NCBI GenBank assembly: GCA_001801405.1
Contig: MGXQ01000012.1
Coordinates: forward strand, 156-61,602
DNA length: 61,447 nt
From: Gammaproteobacteria bacterium RIFCSPHIGHO2_02_FULL_42_13
Lineage (GTDB): Bacteria > Pseudomonadota > Gammaproteobacteria > UBA12402
Direction of reading: 5' to 3'
Part shown: positions 1 through 9,448 of the stretch, in pieces
Layout of the letters: each line of letters starts with the position of its first letter
How positions within the stretch are numbered: position 1 is the stretch's first letter
Made by a program: the position numbers and the translations under genes
The notes under the pieces: generated by a model
Database searches by the model: none
Seen by the model: only the letters and a program-made list of their open reading frames with translations
Told to the model about the DNA's origin: nothing

Positions 1-90
1 CAACCGACATTTTATTTAGCCCAACCTACCGCGCTGCGCTGGCTGTCTTTGTTGCATAATTCTATCCAACGCCCCATAAATCGTTAACCA

Positions 91-807
91 TTACGCTGGT
101 TTTACAACAGGATTAGCTATCGCGCAAACCTCGGGTACCATTTTCGAAACCACTTCGTCCCATTTTTTCACCTCAATAAGGTGCTCAAACCCAGATTGGT
201 TAACAACCGTTTCTAGTAATTCTCGCGCTTGCGGTTCGTGCAGAAATTTTTTATATAAACGCAAATTATTTATCAACAAATACGGCATCACCAGTGTCCC
301 AACTGGCATAACCGACTCATCAAAACATGCATAACCTGATTCGAATATAATTAACAAATCATTTCTAAACAGTTTCATTCGCTTGTCTGATAAAGAAAAG
401 AATTTTTGTTTGTATCGGCTTGATTCAGCGAGAGCATGCGCAGTCCATTGTTCTTCCAATAAATCGAGCGCCAAATTTTTAGAACGATCCAATAATCCGC
501 TGTGGCAATAGTGAAATGGCGTTTTTTCATAAGGGAGTCTCGGGTTGGGCTTGTCTAGTTCTAATTTTACCGTTTCTGTATAAAAAAAGTGTCTATGTTT
601 AGCATCAACAAACGACACTAATCCCGGATATTCATCTTTCATATAAGCTGAAACAATATTAGTATCAACAAAATAATATTCAGATGTGTAATCTTCGTGA
701 CTTTGCGAAAAACACCTTGCCCATATCGTGGGTTGCACATGATACGTTCGTCGATCTAGCGCACGCATCATAACCCTCGGTTCTCTTAAAAATGCTCTAC
801 TCAACAT
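91..807 (-). CDS. Hypothetical protein with PIN-like N-terminal motif
   Basis: A 238-residue protein I do not firmly recognise. After about 40 residues it has the string YYFVDTNIVSAYM, a hydrophobic strand followed by Asp-Thr-Asn as in the first acidic motif of PIN-domain nucleases. A glutamate follows in ETVKLEL and a later acidic pair in RNDLL, compatible with but not proving a PIN active site. No partner antitoxin gene is visible beside it. It is separated from cysQ by a palindromic element and does not look like part of the polysaccharide operon. The ATG at 807 has only a weak GAGAT ribosome site. The function as RNase is inference. Confidence 0.5.
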   Translation of the reverse strand: MLSRAFLREPRVMMRALDRRTYHVQPTIWARCFSQSHEDYTSEYYFVDTNIVSAYMKDEYPGLVSFVDAKHRHFFYTETVKLELDKPNPRLPYEKTPFHYCHSGLLDRSKNLALDLLEEQWTAHALAESSRYKQKFFSLSDKRMKLFRNDLLIIFESGYACFDESVMPVGTLVMPYLLINNLRLYKKFLHEPQARELLETVVNQSGFEHLIEVKKWDEVVSKMVPEVCAIANPVVKPA

Positions 808-864
808 GATTTATCTCATTAAACAATGATATTACGAATACCGCATCCCTGACGCATCGGGTTT

Positions 865-913
865 AGCAAGTGTAGCCCGTATTTCGCTTCGCTCCATACA
901 AGCTACGCTTGCT
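865..913. repeat. Long imperfect palindrome (REP-like) at the 3' end of cysQ
   Basis: AGCAAG at 865-870 pairs with CTTGCT at 908-913. Inside that, GTAGC pairs with GCTAC and GTAT with ATAC, around a loop containing CGCTTCGCT. The cysQ stop codon lies in the right arm. The GTAGCCCG(T/C)ATTT half recurs at 15607-15619, which suggests a dispersed REP-type element. It may also protect or end the operon transcript, but there is no clear T-run, so a classical terminator is not supported. Confidence 0.55.
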
Positions 914-1703
914 GCACCAAATTAATAAAAAACGCATGCAATAACCGATTGCTGGCAATAATGCCATCATTGTGTATTGGATTCTTTTTATTATACTGCA
1001 AATCATTACCCTGAAAGTCTGTAATACAACCACCGGCTTCTCGCACAATACAATCCGCCGCACCAATATCCCATTCCATCAAAGGCGCTCCTCGTAACGA
1101 GCCTTCTGCTTCGCCTTGTGCAATGCGAGCATATTTTAAAGCACTGCCCATGGGAATAAAATTCTGAAATTTTGAACATTCCAACCGATTTTTTAACAAT
1201 GAATCGAGATGCGAACGACTCACCGACAATCGTGCTTGCTCGGGGCGTGTGTTTTGCGAGCACATAAGACGTATCCTCTTGCCACCCATCTTCAAATAAG
1301 CTCCTTGCCCCTCGGCCGCATAATAAATGTGACCCAAAACAGGCACCGCGATCATACCAAATATTGGCTTATTATTCTCAATAAGCGCTATGTTAATGGT
1401 AAACTCCCCGTTCTTCGCTAAAAATTCTTTTGTGCCATCGAGCGGATCAACCAGCCAGACAAACGCACTATTCTGCCGCAAGCCATTATCCTGCGTCTCT
1501 TCCGATAAAATGGGCCATTGAAAATGCTGCGCTAAGCCCTGACAAATAATTTCATTAGAACGAAGATCGGCTTGGGTTAATGGACTATGATCTGCTTTAT
1601 AATCGACCGTCGCTAAAGGACGATTATAAAATTCTAACACAACACTCGACGCCTTATTGATAACGTCAGTGCAAACAGAAATTATCTCGGCGAAGTTAAT
1701 CAT
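903..1703 (-). CDS. cysQ: 3'(2'),5'-bisphosphate nucleotidase CysQ
   Basis: An inositol-monophosphatase-fold enzyme expected to hydrolyse 3'-phosphoadenosine 5'-phosphate to AMP in the cytoplasm. The metal and substrate motif VDPLDGTKEF is complete, followed by GEFTINIALIEN as in CysQ, and the second signature MEWDIGAADCIV is present near the C-terminus. Length (266 residues) is normal. I chose the ATG at 1703 because it has AGGGT six bases upstream; an in-frame TTG further up overlaps ugd without a ribosome site. It is the last gene of the leftmost minus-strand operon, 22 bases after ugd. PAP removal usually accompanies sulfation or sulfate assimilation; no sulfotransferase is visible here. 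Confidence 0.9.
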   Translation of the reverse strand: MINFAEIISVCTDVINKASSVVLEFYNRPLATVDYKADHSPLTQADLRSNEIICQGLAQHFQWPILSEETQDNGLRQNSAFVWLVDPLDGTKEFLAKNGEFTINIALIENNKPIFGMIAVPVLGHIYYAAEGQGAYLKMGGKRIRLMCSQNTRPEQARLSVSRSHLDSLLKNRLECSKFQNFIPMGSALKYARIAQGEAEGSLRGAPLMEWDIGAADCIVREAGGCITDFQGNDLQYNKKNPIHNDGIIASNRLLHAFFINLVQQA

Positions 1704-1725
1704 GTCTGACCCTATCACAAAACGA

Positions 1726-3126
1726 TTATTCTGCAATGCAAACTTCTTCTTCCTGCACGATAGATGTCATTTTATTATATGGCAGTGGTGTCGTCCGCCG
1801 GCCAATGCCGACATACTCAAATCCTAATGCCTGTAATTGCGCTGGATCATATTGATTGCGGCCGTCGACAATCACATTACCACGCATTGATGCTTTAATT
1901 TTAGTAAAATCCGGATTGCGAAATTGTTTCCATTCAGTAATCAACACCAAAACATCGGCATCTTTCAAGACCTCTTCTTGATGCTGCGTGAGCACCAATT
2001 TTTCTTCGTTGAACCAAGACACCGGTAATTCTCTTTTAGCAACCGACATCGCTTCAGGATCATAGGCCTTGACAGTTGCACCACGACTAATCACTTTTTC
2101 TAAAAATAGAATCGCCGGCGATTCACGCATATCATCCGTTCCCGGCTTAAAGGATAATCCCCAAACGGCGATTTTTATCTGACTCAAGTCCCCGCCAAAT
2201 TTGGCAAGAATTTTTTGTCCTAAAATATTTTTTTGCAATTCATTCCGCGCCTCAACCGCATATAACACTTTAGGCTCAAAATCATATTGCTCCGCCAAAC
2301 GAATCAATGCCTTCACGTCTTTAGGAAAACAAGATCCTCCATAACCACAGCCCGGATAAATGAATGAAAACCCAATACGACTATCCGATCCAATACCACG
2401 CCGAACATTTTCCACATCTGCACCGGTTCGTTCACATAAATTTGCGATCTCATTCATAAATGAAATTTTTGTCGCCAACATAGCATTAGCCGCATACTTC
2501 GTCATCTCAGCATCGCGAATACCCATAAAAATCATGCGCTCATAATTATGCGTAAAGGGCGCATATAACTCTTTTAAAAGAGTTCTTGCGCGCTCACTAT
2601 CTGTCCCGACCACAACGCGATCAGGCCGCATGCAATCATCGATGGCTGCACCTTCTTTCAAAAACTCTGGATTACTCACGACATCGAAATCAATTTGTAA
2701 TTTTCTCTGTTTTAACTCGGCACGAATAACCTGGCGCACTTTATCAGCCGTTGCAACAGGCACCGTGGATTTATCAATGACCACCGAATATTTTGTAATA
2801 TATTTTCCAACTTCTTTCGCCACCGCTAATACATATTGCAAATCTGCAGATCCATCTTCATCACTCGGCGTGCCCACCGCAATAAAATAAACATCGGGTT
2901 CAATCGACTGTTCGTGGAGCGAGGTCAAAAACTCTAATCGTCCATCCTGATAATTGCGTTTAACTAAATCTTCTAATCCGGGCTCATAAATCGGCATAAT
3001 CCCTTTTCGCAGTTTTTCAACTTTTTTAACATCAATATCGATACAAGCCACATGATTGCCCATTTCTGAAAAACATGCGCCTGTCACCAACCCCACATAA
3101 CCCGTACCAATCACTGCAATATTCAC
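1726..3126 (-). CDS. ugd: UDP-glucose 6-dehydrogenase
   Basis: Oxidises UDP-glucose to UDP-glucuronate with two NAD+. The N-terminal Rossmann motif GTGYVG is at residues 7-12, and the catalytic cysteine sits in CGYGGSCFPKDV near residue 260, followed by the C-terminal UDP-binding domain with SFKPGTDDMRESP. Length 466 is typical of the long bacterial form. The start is GTG at 3126, supported by AGGAG eight bases upstream. Together with galU (two genes upstream) and the UDP-glucuronate decarboxylase at 11589-12542 it forms a complete Glc-1-P to UDP-GlcA to UDP-Xyl route. Confidence 0.95.
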   Translation of the reverse strand: MNIAVIGTGYVGLVTGACFSEMGNHVACIDIDVKKVEKLRKGIMPIYEPGLEDLVKRNYQDGRLEFLTSLHEQSIEPDVYFIAVGTPSDEDGSADLQYVLAVAKEVGKYITKYSVVIDKSTVPVATADKVRQVIRAELKQRKLQIDFDVVSNPEFLKEGAAIDDCMRPDRVVVGTDSERARTLLKELYAPFTHNYERMIFMGIRDAEMTKYAANAMLATKISFMNEIANLCERTGADVENVRRGIGSDSRIGFSFIYPGCGYGGSCFPKDVKALIRLAEQYDFEPKVLYAVEARNELQKNILGQKILAKFGGDLSQIKIAVWGLSFKPGTDDMRESPAILFLEKVISRGATVKAYDPEAMSVAKRELPVSWFNEEKLVLTQHQEEVLKDADVLVLITEWKQFRNPDFTKIKASMRGNVIVDGRNQYDPAQLQALGFEYVGIGRRTTPLPYNKMTSIVQEEEVCIAE

Positions 3127-3137
3127 GCCAAAATCTC

Positions 3138-4655
3138 CTAATGTTTAGGTAATTTGAAAATCAATACTTTATCATTTCGACGCTTATAATCAAATGTTTT
3201 TATCGGTTTTCCAAGCACTTTTTCCAGCTGTTCCTGCCTATCGGTTGACAGGTCCGGCAGCACCAAAGCCACATAGTCATAGCCTCTCCACGGGCCCTCT
3301 GCGAGCAGATCCATGTTGAAATAATCCTTGTTTTCACCCTCCCAGCCGCCCGACTCACGCTTTGCAAAAAATGCCAATCGCCCCTCGTTGGTATATATCG
3401 TGGCCGATGACATCGTATTGTCATGCAGCCATACGCCCGCACTGTAAATATCTCGTTTTGAGGGGCCAAATTGATAAACACTTGCAATAGCCATACTTAA
3501 CATTAGAAAAACGGTCAGAACGAAAAATAGTTTTGCCCATAAAAATTTACGCTCCGTTGCACGCCAGTGTTGATATAGTTCATATAAACCAAATGGCACA
3601 TAACACAGTAATATTAATGCTAATGCCACCATATACCGACCGGACAAATAAACAAATTTCCAATAATACAGCAACGTCATCACGACGTTAATCAAGAGAT
3701 ACCAAAACAATACCCACTGTTTGGAAAAGGAGAACCTCATCGTCCGCATATATTGCATCGCATAAAACACACAAATCGTATAACCCAGCGACAAAGCATT
3801 TACCACATACACGCAATAACCCGCAATCCAACCAAATAAAAAAATCTCAAGAGCATTTCTTTCGCCCAAACTGGGCAAGACATATTGCTGCATCGCCAAA
3901 ACGCGTGTCGCAACAACCTGAGATAACTGCACACTATAAGCCAACAAACTCGGTATATCTGGAATGTTTCCGATATGCGGAAATCCTTTATGCAATGAAA
4001 TAAGTAAAATCCCAAAACCCACTCCTCCTGTTATTGTTAAGAGATTTAACTTTAAAATAGCCATTATCCGTGATTTAACAGAAAATATCGGCAAAAAAAC
4101 ACAACAAAATGGAGTCGCTAAAAGAAAAATCAATCCTTCCACTCGAAACAAGGTAGCCATCATCATGGACAACGACCATCCAATTGCATAACGCCATCTT
4201 AATTGTTGAATAAACCGCAATAAAAACCATACTGAAACCAAATAGAAGAGCCAATACCCATGCTCGCGCAAAATATCTCCACGATAACTATTAAACGTAT
4301 GAAAAATTAAAATCACTAACGCCGCCAGCCAAAAAAAACGATCAGAACCCTCCATTTCCTTAACAATAAAAATAAATATAAAAACTGTTAGCGTTGAAAA
4401 TACAACATTCGACAAATATACGGTGTGCAATAAAGATAAATGAAATAAGCGACTCCCCCACGCCAGCATAACAGAATAAAACGGCCAGTGATAAACATGA
4501 AATATAGACATAAACCCTGCGCATGGATATTGCTTGGCCAATTCTAAATAAAGCATGCCATCCGGATTGAAAAGAGGATAATGATAAATCGCTATTGCGG
4601 TTAAAATAACGCTTATTGCTGCAACAATACTGTAGTTTAAAATCTTATTCTGCAA
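3138..4655 (-). CDS. GT-C type integral membrane glycosyltransferase (family 39-like)
   Basis: A 505-residue polytopic membrane protein with about ten or more hydrophobic segments. The first periplasmic loop carries NPDGMLYLELAKQ, the acidic-loop position typical of GT-C enzymes that use polyprenyl-phosphate sugars. The C-terminal soluble part (from about residue 400) contains YTNEGRLAFFAKR and probably forms a periplasmic domain. The start is an unusual TTG at 4655, chosen because GGAGGG lies five bases upstream and no ATG follows nearby. It lies between ugd and galU, so it probably adds a sugar on the periplasmic face to lipid-linked polysaccharide or lipid A. Acceptor and donor cannot be read from sequence. 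Confidence 0.7.
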   Translation of the reverse strand: MQNKILNYSIVAAISVILTAIAIYHYPLFNPDGMLYLELAKQYPCAGFMSIFHVYHWPFYSVMLAWGSRLFHLSLLHTVYLSNVVFSTLTVFIFIFIVKEMEGSDRFFWLAALVILIFHTFNSYRGDILREHGYWLFYLVSVWFLLRFIQQLRWRYAIGWSLSMMMATLFRVEGLIFLLATPFCCVFLPIFSVKSRIMAILKLNLLTITGGVGFGILLISLHKGFPHIGNIPDIPSLLAYSVQLSQVVATRVLAMQQYVLPSLGERNALEIFLFGWIAGYCVYVVNALSLGYTICVFYAMQYMRTMRFSFSKQWVLFWYLLINVVMTLLYYWKFVYLSGRYMVALALILLCYVPFGLYELYQHWRATERKFLWAKLFFVLTVFLMLSMAIASVYQFGPSKRDIYSAGVWLHDNTMSSATIYTNEGRLAFFAKRESGGWEGENKDYFNMDLLAEGPWRGYDYVALVLPDLSTDRQEQLEKVLGKPIKTFDYKRRNDKVLIFKLPKH

Positions 4656-4680
4656 ACTATCCCTCCAACATTTTATTCAT

Positions 4681-5556
4681 TTAAAGCTTTAATGCTTTTA
4701 GCATCTTCAAAAAATCTTTAGAAATCTCTGGATGTTTCAATCCATATTGTATCGTCGCCTCTAAATATCCCAACTTGCTCCCACAATCATAACGCTTCCC
4801 CTCAAATTCCAATGCAAAGACTGCCTCATCCTCCAATAACTGTGCAATCGCATCCGTTAATTGAATTTCACCGCCCGCGCCAGGACGCATGTCTGCTAAT
4901 AATTCAAATATTTTTGGCGTTAGCACATAACGCCCAACGACACCAAAATGAGAAGGGGCATTGCCTGCCTTTGGTTTTTCCACCACACCAACCATCCGAG
5001 CATAATGATCCAAGACGCCCGCCAAATCAACAACGCCATACTTACTCAGCTCTTCTTCTGCTAAATGCTGCACAGCCACCACGCTGCCCTGTTCTTTTTC
5101 ATAGACATCGACTAACTGTTTAAGACAAGGGTTTTTATTATTATCAATCACATCATCCACGAGCAAAATGGCAAATGGCTCATCGCCCACAACATCACGC
5201 GCACATAAAATCGCATGCCCCAATCCTAACATCGCATGTTGACGCACAAAAACACAGCTCACATTTTCTGGCAAAATATTCTGTACCATCTTCAATAAGT
5301 CATATTTTTGTTGTCGCTTTAAGAGATGCTCTAATTCAACATTGGAATCAAAATAATCTCCAATTGAATTTTTATTCGCGCTGGTCACAAAAATTAGTTC
5401 GCGAATACCTGCCGCCACCGCCTCCTCTACCGCATACTGAATCATGGGTTTATCCACAATCGGCAGCATTTCTTTCGGAATTGATTTCGTCACCGGCAAG
5501 AAACGCGTACCAAAACCGGCAACCGGAAAAACAGCCTTTCTAATAACATGCTTCAT
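4681..5556 (-). CDS. galU: UTP-glucose-1-phosphate uridylyltransferase
   Basis: Makes UDP-glucose from glucose-1-phosphate and UTP. The nucleotide-binding signature AGFGTRFLPVTKSIPKEM starts near residue 14, followed by DKPMIQYAVEEA. The family motif VEKPKAGNAPS and the C-terminal GKRYDCGSKLGYL are present. At 291 residues it is full length. Its ATG overlaps the stop of the upstream WecA-like gene (TGATG), with AAGGGGAAG as ribosome site. It supplies substrate to ugd and to glucosyltransferases in the locus. Confidence 0.96.
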   Translation of the reverse strand: MKHVIRKAVFPVAGFGTRFLPVTKSIPKEMLPIVDKPMIQYAVEEAVAAGIRELIFVTSANKNSIGDYFDSNVELEHLLKRQQKYDLLKMVQNILPENVSCVFVRQHAMLGLGHAILCARDVVGDEPFAILLVDDVIDNNKNPCLKQLVDVYEKEQGSVVAVQHLAEEELSKYGVVDLAGVLDHYARMVGVVEKPKAGNAPSHFGVVGRYVLTPKIFELLADMRPGAGGEIQLTDAIAQLLEDEAVFALEFEGKRYDCGSKLGYLEATIQYGLKHPEISKDFLKMLKALKL

Positions 5557-6593
5557 CAGGACTTCCCCTTAACAGGACAGAAAAAATTACAACCAAAAAA
5601 ATATACAAGAAAAAATATTATAAATAAAATAAACATCATCGCTTCCGACCAATGAAATATTGTCATCCAAAACCCAACGAGACCAAATACAATCGAACAA
5701 ATACTCAAGATCAACAACACCATTCCGTCGGTCAGCCCTCGTTGTTTTAAAACATAATGAATATGTTCTCGATCTGCCGAAACCCACGACACGCCTTTGC
5801 GCAAACGACGCAACACAACATTCGTCATATCAAAAAACGGCACGCCCATAATCCATAAAAAAGCTACGGGCTGTGCCGCTTGACGGGGTGCTTGTGATAA
5901 ATCCATCAAAAACCAAACCAACAGAACGCCCAACAACATGCTCCCCGCATCCCCCATAAATATTTTCAAACGACGCTGCACGATAGGCAAATTAAACATT
6001 AAAAACGCGAAGACACTGGCTGCTATTAACAATAAAAACGCAAAATCATTATAACGATCCGCGCGAAAAGCTAATACACTTAAAAAAATCGATTCAATCA
6101 GTATAATACTGCCCGCCAATCCATCCATTCCATCCATCATATTGACCGCATTTATCACCGCAATGACGGCAATGATACTAAAAGGAATACCAACAACGCC
6201 TAATGAAATAGAGCCTAGAAAAAACAAGTTACCCAAATCATATACGGCCACGCCACCTATCACTGTAATCAAAAATGATACGAATATTTGCGCATAAATA
6301 CGTGCATGTGGTGTTAATTCATGAAAGTCATCCAATACCCCCACCAATACCATAATAACAGCAGATGCCAACAGCGCGCGATAATGCAGTAAGGAAATAT
6401 CTAATGTTAGCAATCCAATCACTAAGCCGAACAAGATAGCCATGCCGCCAATCAGAGGAATGACCCCTGAATGAATTTTACGTTCTGTCGGAGTATCGAC
6501 CAACCCTGTGCGAATAGCCAGAGGCCGAATAAGAAAAACTGCAAAGACCGTCGAAAAATAGGCTATAAAACATGCAAAAATTAAATGTTTCAT
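5556..6593 (-). CDS. WecA-like undecaprenyl-phosphate sugar-1-phosphate transferase
   Basis: Polyprenyl-phosphate glycosyl-1-phosphate transferase (WecA/MraY superfamily) that would start the lipid-linked repeat unit on undecaprenyl phosphate at the inner membrane. The motifs are DDFHELTPHARIYAQ, NAVNMMDGMDGLAG, FMGDAGSMLLG and DREHIHYVLKQRG, the last being the sugar-recognition loop. About ten membrane helices are visible. I place the start at ATG 6593 (345 residues) because GGGGAG lies ten bases before it; the longer reading overlaps the upstream gene and adds a charged, non-membrane leader. The donor is probably UDP-GlcNAc or another UDP-HexNAc. It is translationally coupled to galU. Confidence 0.88.
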   Translation of the reverse strand: MKHLIFACFIAYFSTVFAVFLIRPLAIRTGLVDTPTERKIHSGVIPLIGGMAILFGLVIGLLTLDISLLHYRALLASAVIMVLVGVLDDFHELTPHARIYAQIFVSFLITVIGGVAVYDLGNLFFLGSISLGVVGIPFSIIAVIAVINAVNMMDGMDGLAGSIILIESIFLSVLAFRADRYNDFAFLLLIAASVFAFLMFNLPIVQRRLKIFMGDAGSMLLGVLLVWFLMDLSQAPRQAAQPVAFLWIMGVPFFDMTNVVLRRLRKGVSWVSADREHIHYVLKQRGLTDGMVLLILSICSIVFGLVGFWMTIFHWSEAMMFILFIIFFLVYFFGCNFFCPVKGKS

Positions 6594-6624
6594 ATTATCT
6601 TTCTCCCCTACGTGATTTTCACGT

Positions 6625-7860
6625 TCACGCATTTTTCGAACAAACCGTTACGTTCAATATCTCTAAAAATTTTCGAGCCTGTGCTTCTCGAGAATATTTC
6701 GAGATATTGTGCGCACTATTGTTAGCACACTGTTGCAACAAATGAGAATCATCATACAATTTCACTACTGTATCAGCCAATAATTGTGGCTGCCCAGCCT
6801 CGACATGAATACCATTCTGATTTTCTTCAATAATCGCACTCGCCTCACCTTTCGGCGCCACCAATAAAATAGGCAACTGCATCGCCATCGCTTCAAAAAT
6901 TTTAGAAGGAATGACCGTTCCAAATAACGGATCATCTTTTAATTGCACTAATGCGACATGACTTAACGCCCAAAAAGCAGCTATTTTATTTTTTGGCTGC
7001 ATCGGTACAAACCGCACATTGCTCAAACGCTCTCGTTCTGCAAATGCCATCAAATTCTGGCGCTCTGCCCCATCACCCACAAACATAAAACAAATGCTAG
7101 GATAATCTTTCTGCAACAAGGTAGCTGCATATAACACATTCTGCAAATCTTGTGCCATACCATGATTACCCACATAACCTACAATAAAGCGATCCGATAA
7201 ATCGTATTGCCGCATCAACGACAACTCTCTCGTTTGCGGTTGATATTTACTAAACTCAACGCCATTGATTACAACATGTATTTTTTTAGCCTCAATATGA
7301 CGCAGCACTAAATTTTTTTTAAACGCACTGGTCAACACCACAATAGACGATGCTCGATGATACATAAATAATTCAAATTTTTCTAAACACCATAAAATAG
7401 GCGATTTTATCGTAATGCCAACTGCAGAAATAAATGCCGGCCATAAATCGCCCACCTCTATCACATAAGGACGACGCTTAACAATCGATAATAAATATCC
7501 CGACAACGTGACAAAAAACTGTGGCGTTGTGACAACCACTACGTCAGGCTTCTTAATAAACAATCCCGCAAAAAAAGCCGGCACTACATAGGATAAAAAA
7601 TCTAGAATACGTAAAATTTTCCCTTTATTCGGATAAATAAAAGTCTTCACGCGCACAACCTGTATCCCATCAATCATTTCAGACTGATACCATTTGTTTT
7701 TATATCCCTCAAAAACTTTACCTGTCGGAAAATTTGGCACGCTCGTTATAACCGTAACCTGATGCCCCCATTTAACCCAATAACACGCGCGCTCATATAC
7801 GCGCGATGCCGTAGCATTTCCTTCAGGATAAAAATTGTCAGTCAAAAATAAAATATGCAT
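6625..7860 (-). CDS. GT4 family glycosyltransferase (WbuB-like)
   Basis: A 411-residue GT-B fold glycosyltransferase. The N-terminal domain has DNFYPEGNATASRVYE and VTSVPNFPTGKVF, both typical of the WbuB/capsular group. The C-terminal domain has the donor-binding stretch FVGYVGNHGMAQDLQN, then PSKIFEAMAMQLPIL with the EX7E-type glutamates. It acts in the cytoplasm on the lipid-linked acceptor made by the WecA-like enzyme immediately downstream, so it may transfer the second residue; that order is inferred from synteny. Donor unknown. Confidence 0.85.
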   Translation of the reverse strand: MHILFLTDNFYPEGNATASRVYERACYWVKWGHQVTVITSVPNFPTGKVFEGYKNKWYQSEMIDGIQVVRVKTFIYPNKGKILRILDFLSYVVPAFFAGLFIKKPDVVVVTTPQFFVTLSGYLLSIVKRRPYVIEVGDLWPAFISAVGITIKSPILWCLEKFELFMYHRASSIVVLTSAFKKNLVLRHIEAKKIHVVINGVEFSKYQPQTRELSLMRQYDLSDRFIVGYVGNHGMAQDLQNVLYAATLLQKDYPSICFMFVGDGAERQNLMAFAERERLSNVRFVPMQPKNKIAAFWALSHVALVQLKDDPLFGTVIPSKIFEAMAMQLPILLVAPKGEASAIIEENQNGIHVEAGQPQLLADTVVKLYDDSHLLQQCANNSAHNISKYSREAQARKFLEILNVTVCSKNA

Positions 7861-7861
7861 A

Positions 7862-9448
7862 TTAAAAAATTACTTCGGTCAACACCTCAATCGGAATTTT
7901 TCCAACATAACTTAGCACAATCGTTTGTTTAGTTTCTGCCATCCCAAACTCAGCATGATATAATGTCGACTGAATACTCATCTCACCATCAACCTGAAAA
8001 GTAATTTTAGCAACCTCACAGTGATCACGAGATAATATCAAACTATTTACCGTTGTTTTTCTTACGGCTATTTCGGGCGCCAAATGATAAAACAAATCCA
8101 TACGATGAGCGCCATTACCCAATATATTGTCCTTAATCACCAAACCACTATCCGTCAATCGCCATTCGCGCGTATGAACAGGGCGGCCTCGCAAACGCTT
8201 ATATCCATCATGGCTCGCACGCAACACTAAATTATCGCAATCTTCATGAAATTGCACGTTAAAAATTCGTGCGCGTCGTGCCACTCGGAAGCTCGCCCAA
8301 ACTTCTGAAGAATTTTGATCATCAATGGTTAACGTATTATGCGCAGCCGTCCCGCGTTCTGCAATACGTTGCGCATTATTTGCATAAGTACTAATCCCTG
8401 AATTAACAAAAATCAATTGGTTGTCAAATAATAACTCAAAGCTTAGCGAATCCGCATGCGCATGCCCCTGCAAATAATCCGCGCCGGTTGGCGCCACATC
8501 TGCAAGCACCAATAAATCACCTTTTTGCAACCGCCAATAACCATCCGCTTGTCTCAATATATTTAACTTATAACTGATCGACAAATTTTTCGCATACTGA
8601 CATAACGCATCAATATCGGGCGCAATCGCCATTGCACTATCATTAAAAAAAGCAAGACGGCCATTGGGATAGGTCAACGTTGCCAACCATGACAACATCT
8701 GAGGAACAAGCATCAACCATTTCGCTGGCATTTCTTGATCATAGACATAATAAACATTAATAAGATCTAATATATCTTGCAATATCAATGCATGATACAT
8801 CGGCGATAACTCAAAATGACCGCCTTCTGGTAAAATCTGGCGCTGTAATTCATGATCTAAAATTTTTATCCCTTGCCTTAACCACTTGTCCGCTTCTTTC
8901 CCTTGAAAAAATAACCCTGCAAAAACCAATGCTTTCGCATTGGAGAACACATGATTTCCCAGCAAATGATACTCAAGACGAGACATTAAATATCGCGCTT
9001 GCATAGCCAAACTTTCTAGCATGCGCCAGGATAATAATTCGCTTTCTAAATGGTATTTCATCCAATTAACCAAGCGCAATGACAGGGTATAAGGCTCCCA
9101 ACCGATTCCCTCCCCGGGCGGATTCTCATCCATCCAACGCAACATTAAATCCTTATCATACTCATCAAAATAATGCAGATTGTACAACCATAATTTATCA
9201 AGACGCCCATCATTCCAGATAGATGAGCAACTAACATCTTCGGTCTTATTTAAAAATCGATACTGAGTGGTTGAAACTTTTGCGGATCGTTTTTGAATAA
9301 ACGATCGGGGCGCATTAATAACATTTCGTAAAGGGGGTGGCGGCGTCTTGGCAATTTTCGGCCGATACAGTCGATAGCGCAATCGCCAATAAATCTGCGA
9401 CCACTTTAAATAACGTAATGTGTTAAAATACAAACAAAGCGTCATCAT
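7862..9448 (-). CDS. Heparinase II/III family protein
   Basis: A 528-residue protein with the heparinase II/III layout: an N-terminal alpha-helical toroid with GWEPYTLSLRLVNWM and GNHVFSNAKAL, then a beta-sandwich part starting around residue 330 with GHAHADSLSFELL, the catalytic-type histidine region. No signal peptide is evident. Homologues are common in O-antigen loci next to bi-domain oxidoreductases, GT4 enzymes and WecA-like transferases, exactly as here. The gene overlaps the bi-domain oxidoreductase by four bases. It could be a polysaccharide lyase or an uronate-processing enzyme; its role inside biosynthetic loci is not established. Confidence 0.85.
   Translation of the reverse strand: MMTLCLYFNTLRYLKWSQIYWRLRYRLYRPKIAKTPPPPLRNVINAPRSFIQKRSAKVSTTQYRFLNKTEDVSCSSIWNDGRLDKLWLYNLHYFDEYDKDLMLRWMDENPPGEGIGWEPYTLSLRLVNWMKYHLESELLSWRMLESLAMQARYLMSRLEYHLLGNHVFSNAKALVFAGLFFQGKEADKWLRQGIKILDHELQRQILPEGGHFELSPMYHALILQDILDLINVYYVYDQEMPAKWLMLVPQMLSWLATLTYPNGRLAFFNDSAMAIAPDIDALCQYAKNLSISYKLNILRQADGYWRLQKGDLLVLADVAPTGADYLQGHAHADSLSFELLFDNQLIFVNSGISTYANNAQRIAERGTAAHNTLTIDDQNSSEVWASFRVARRARIFNVQFHEDCDNLVLRASHDGYKRLRGRPVHTREWRLTDSGLVIKDNILGNGAHRMDLFYHLAPEIAVRKTTVNSLILSRDHCEVAKITFQVDGEMSIQSTLYHAEFGMAETKQTIVLSYVGKIPIEVLTEVIF

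Noticed and set aside
91..807. Toxin-antitoxin pair
   Set aside because: The PIN-like motif is suggestive but there is no small antitoxin gene beside it and the protein is longer than usual VapC toxins.
863..1066. Minus-strand frame covering the end of cysQ and the palindrome at 865-913
   Set aside because: It is the out-of-frame reading of cysQ plus a REP-like element; its sequence is explained by those features.
4812..5543. Two plus-strand frames of 103 and 122 codons opposite galU
   Set aside because: Proline/histidine-rich shadows of the highly conserved galU gene.
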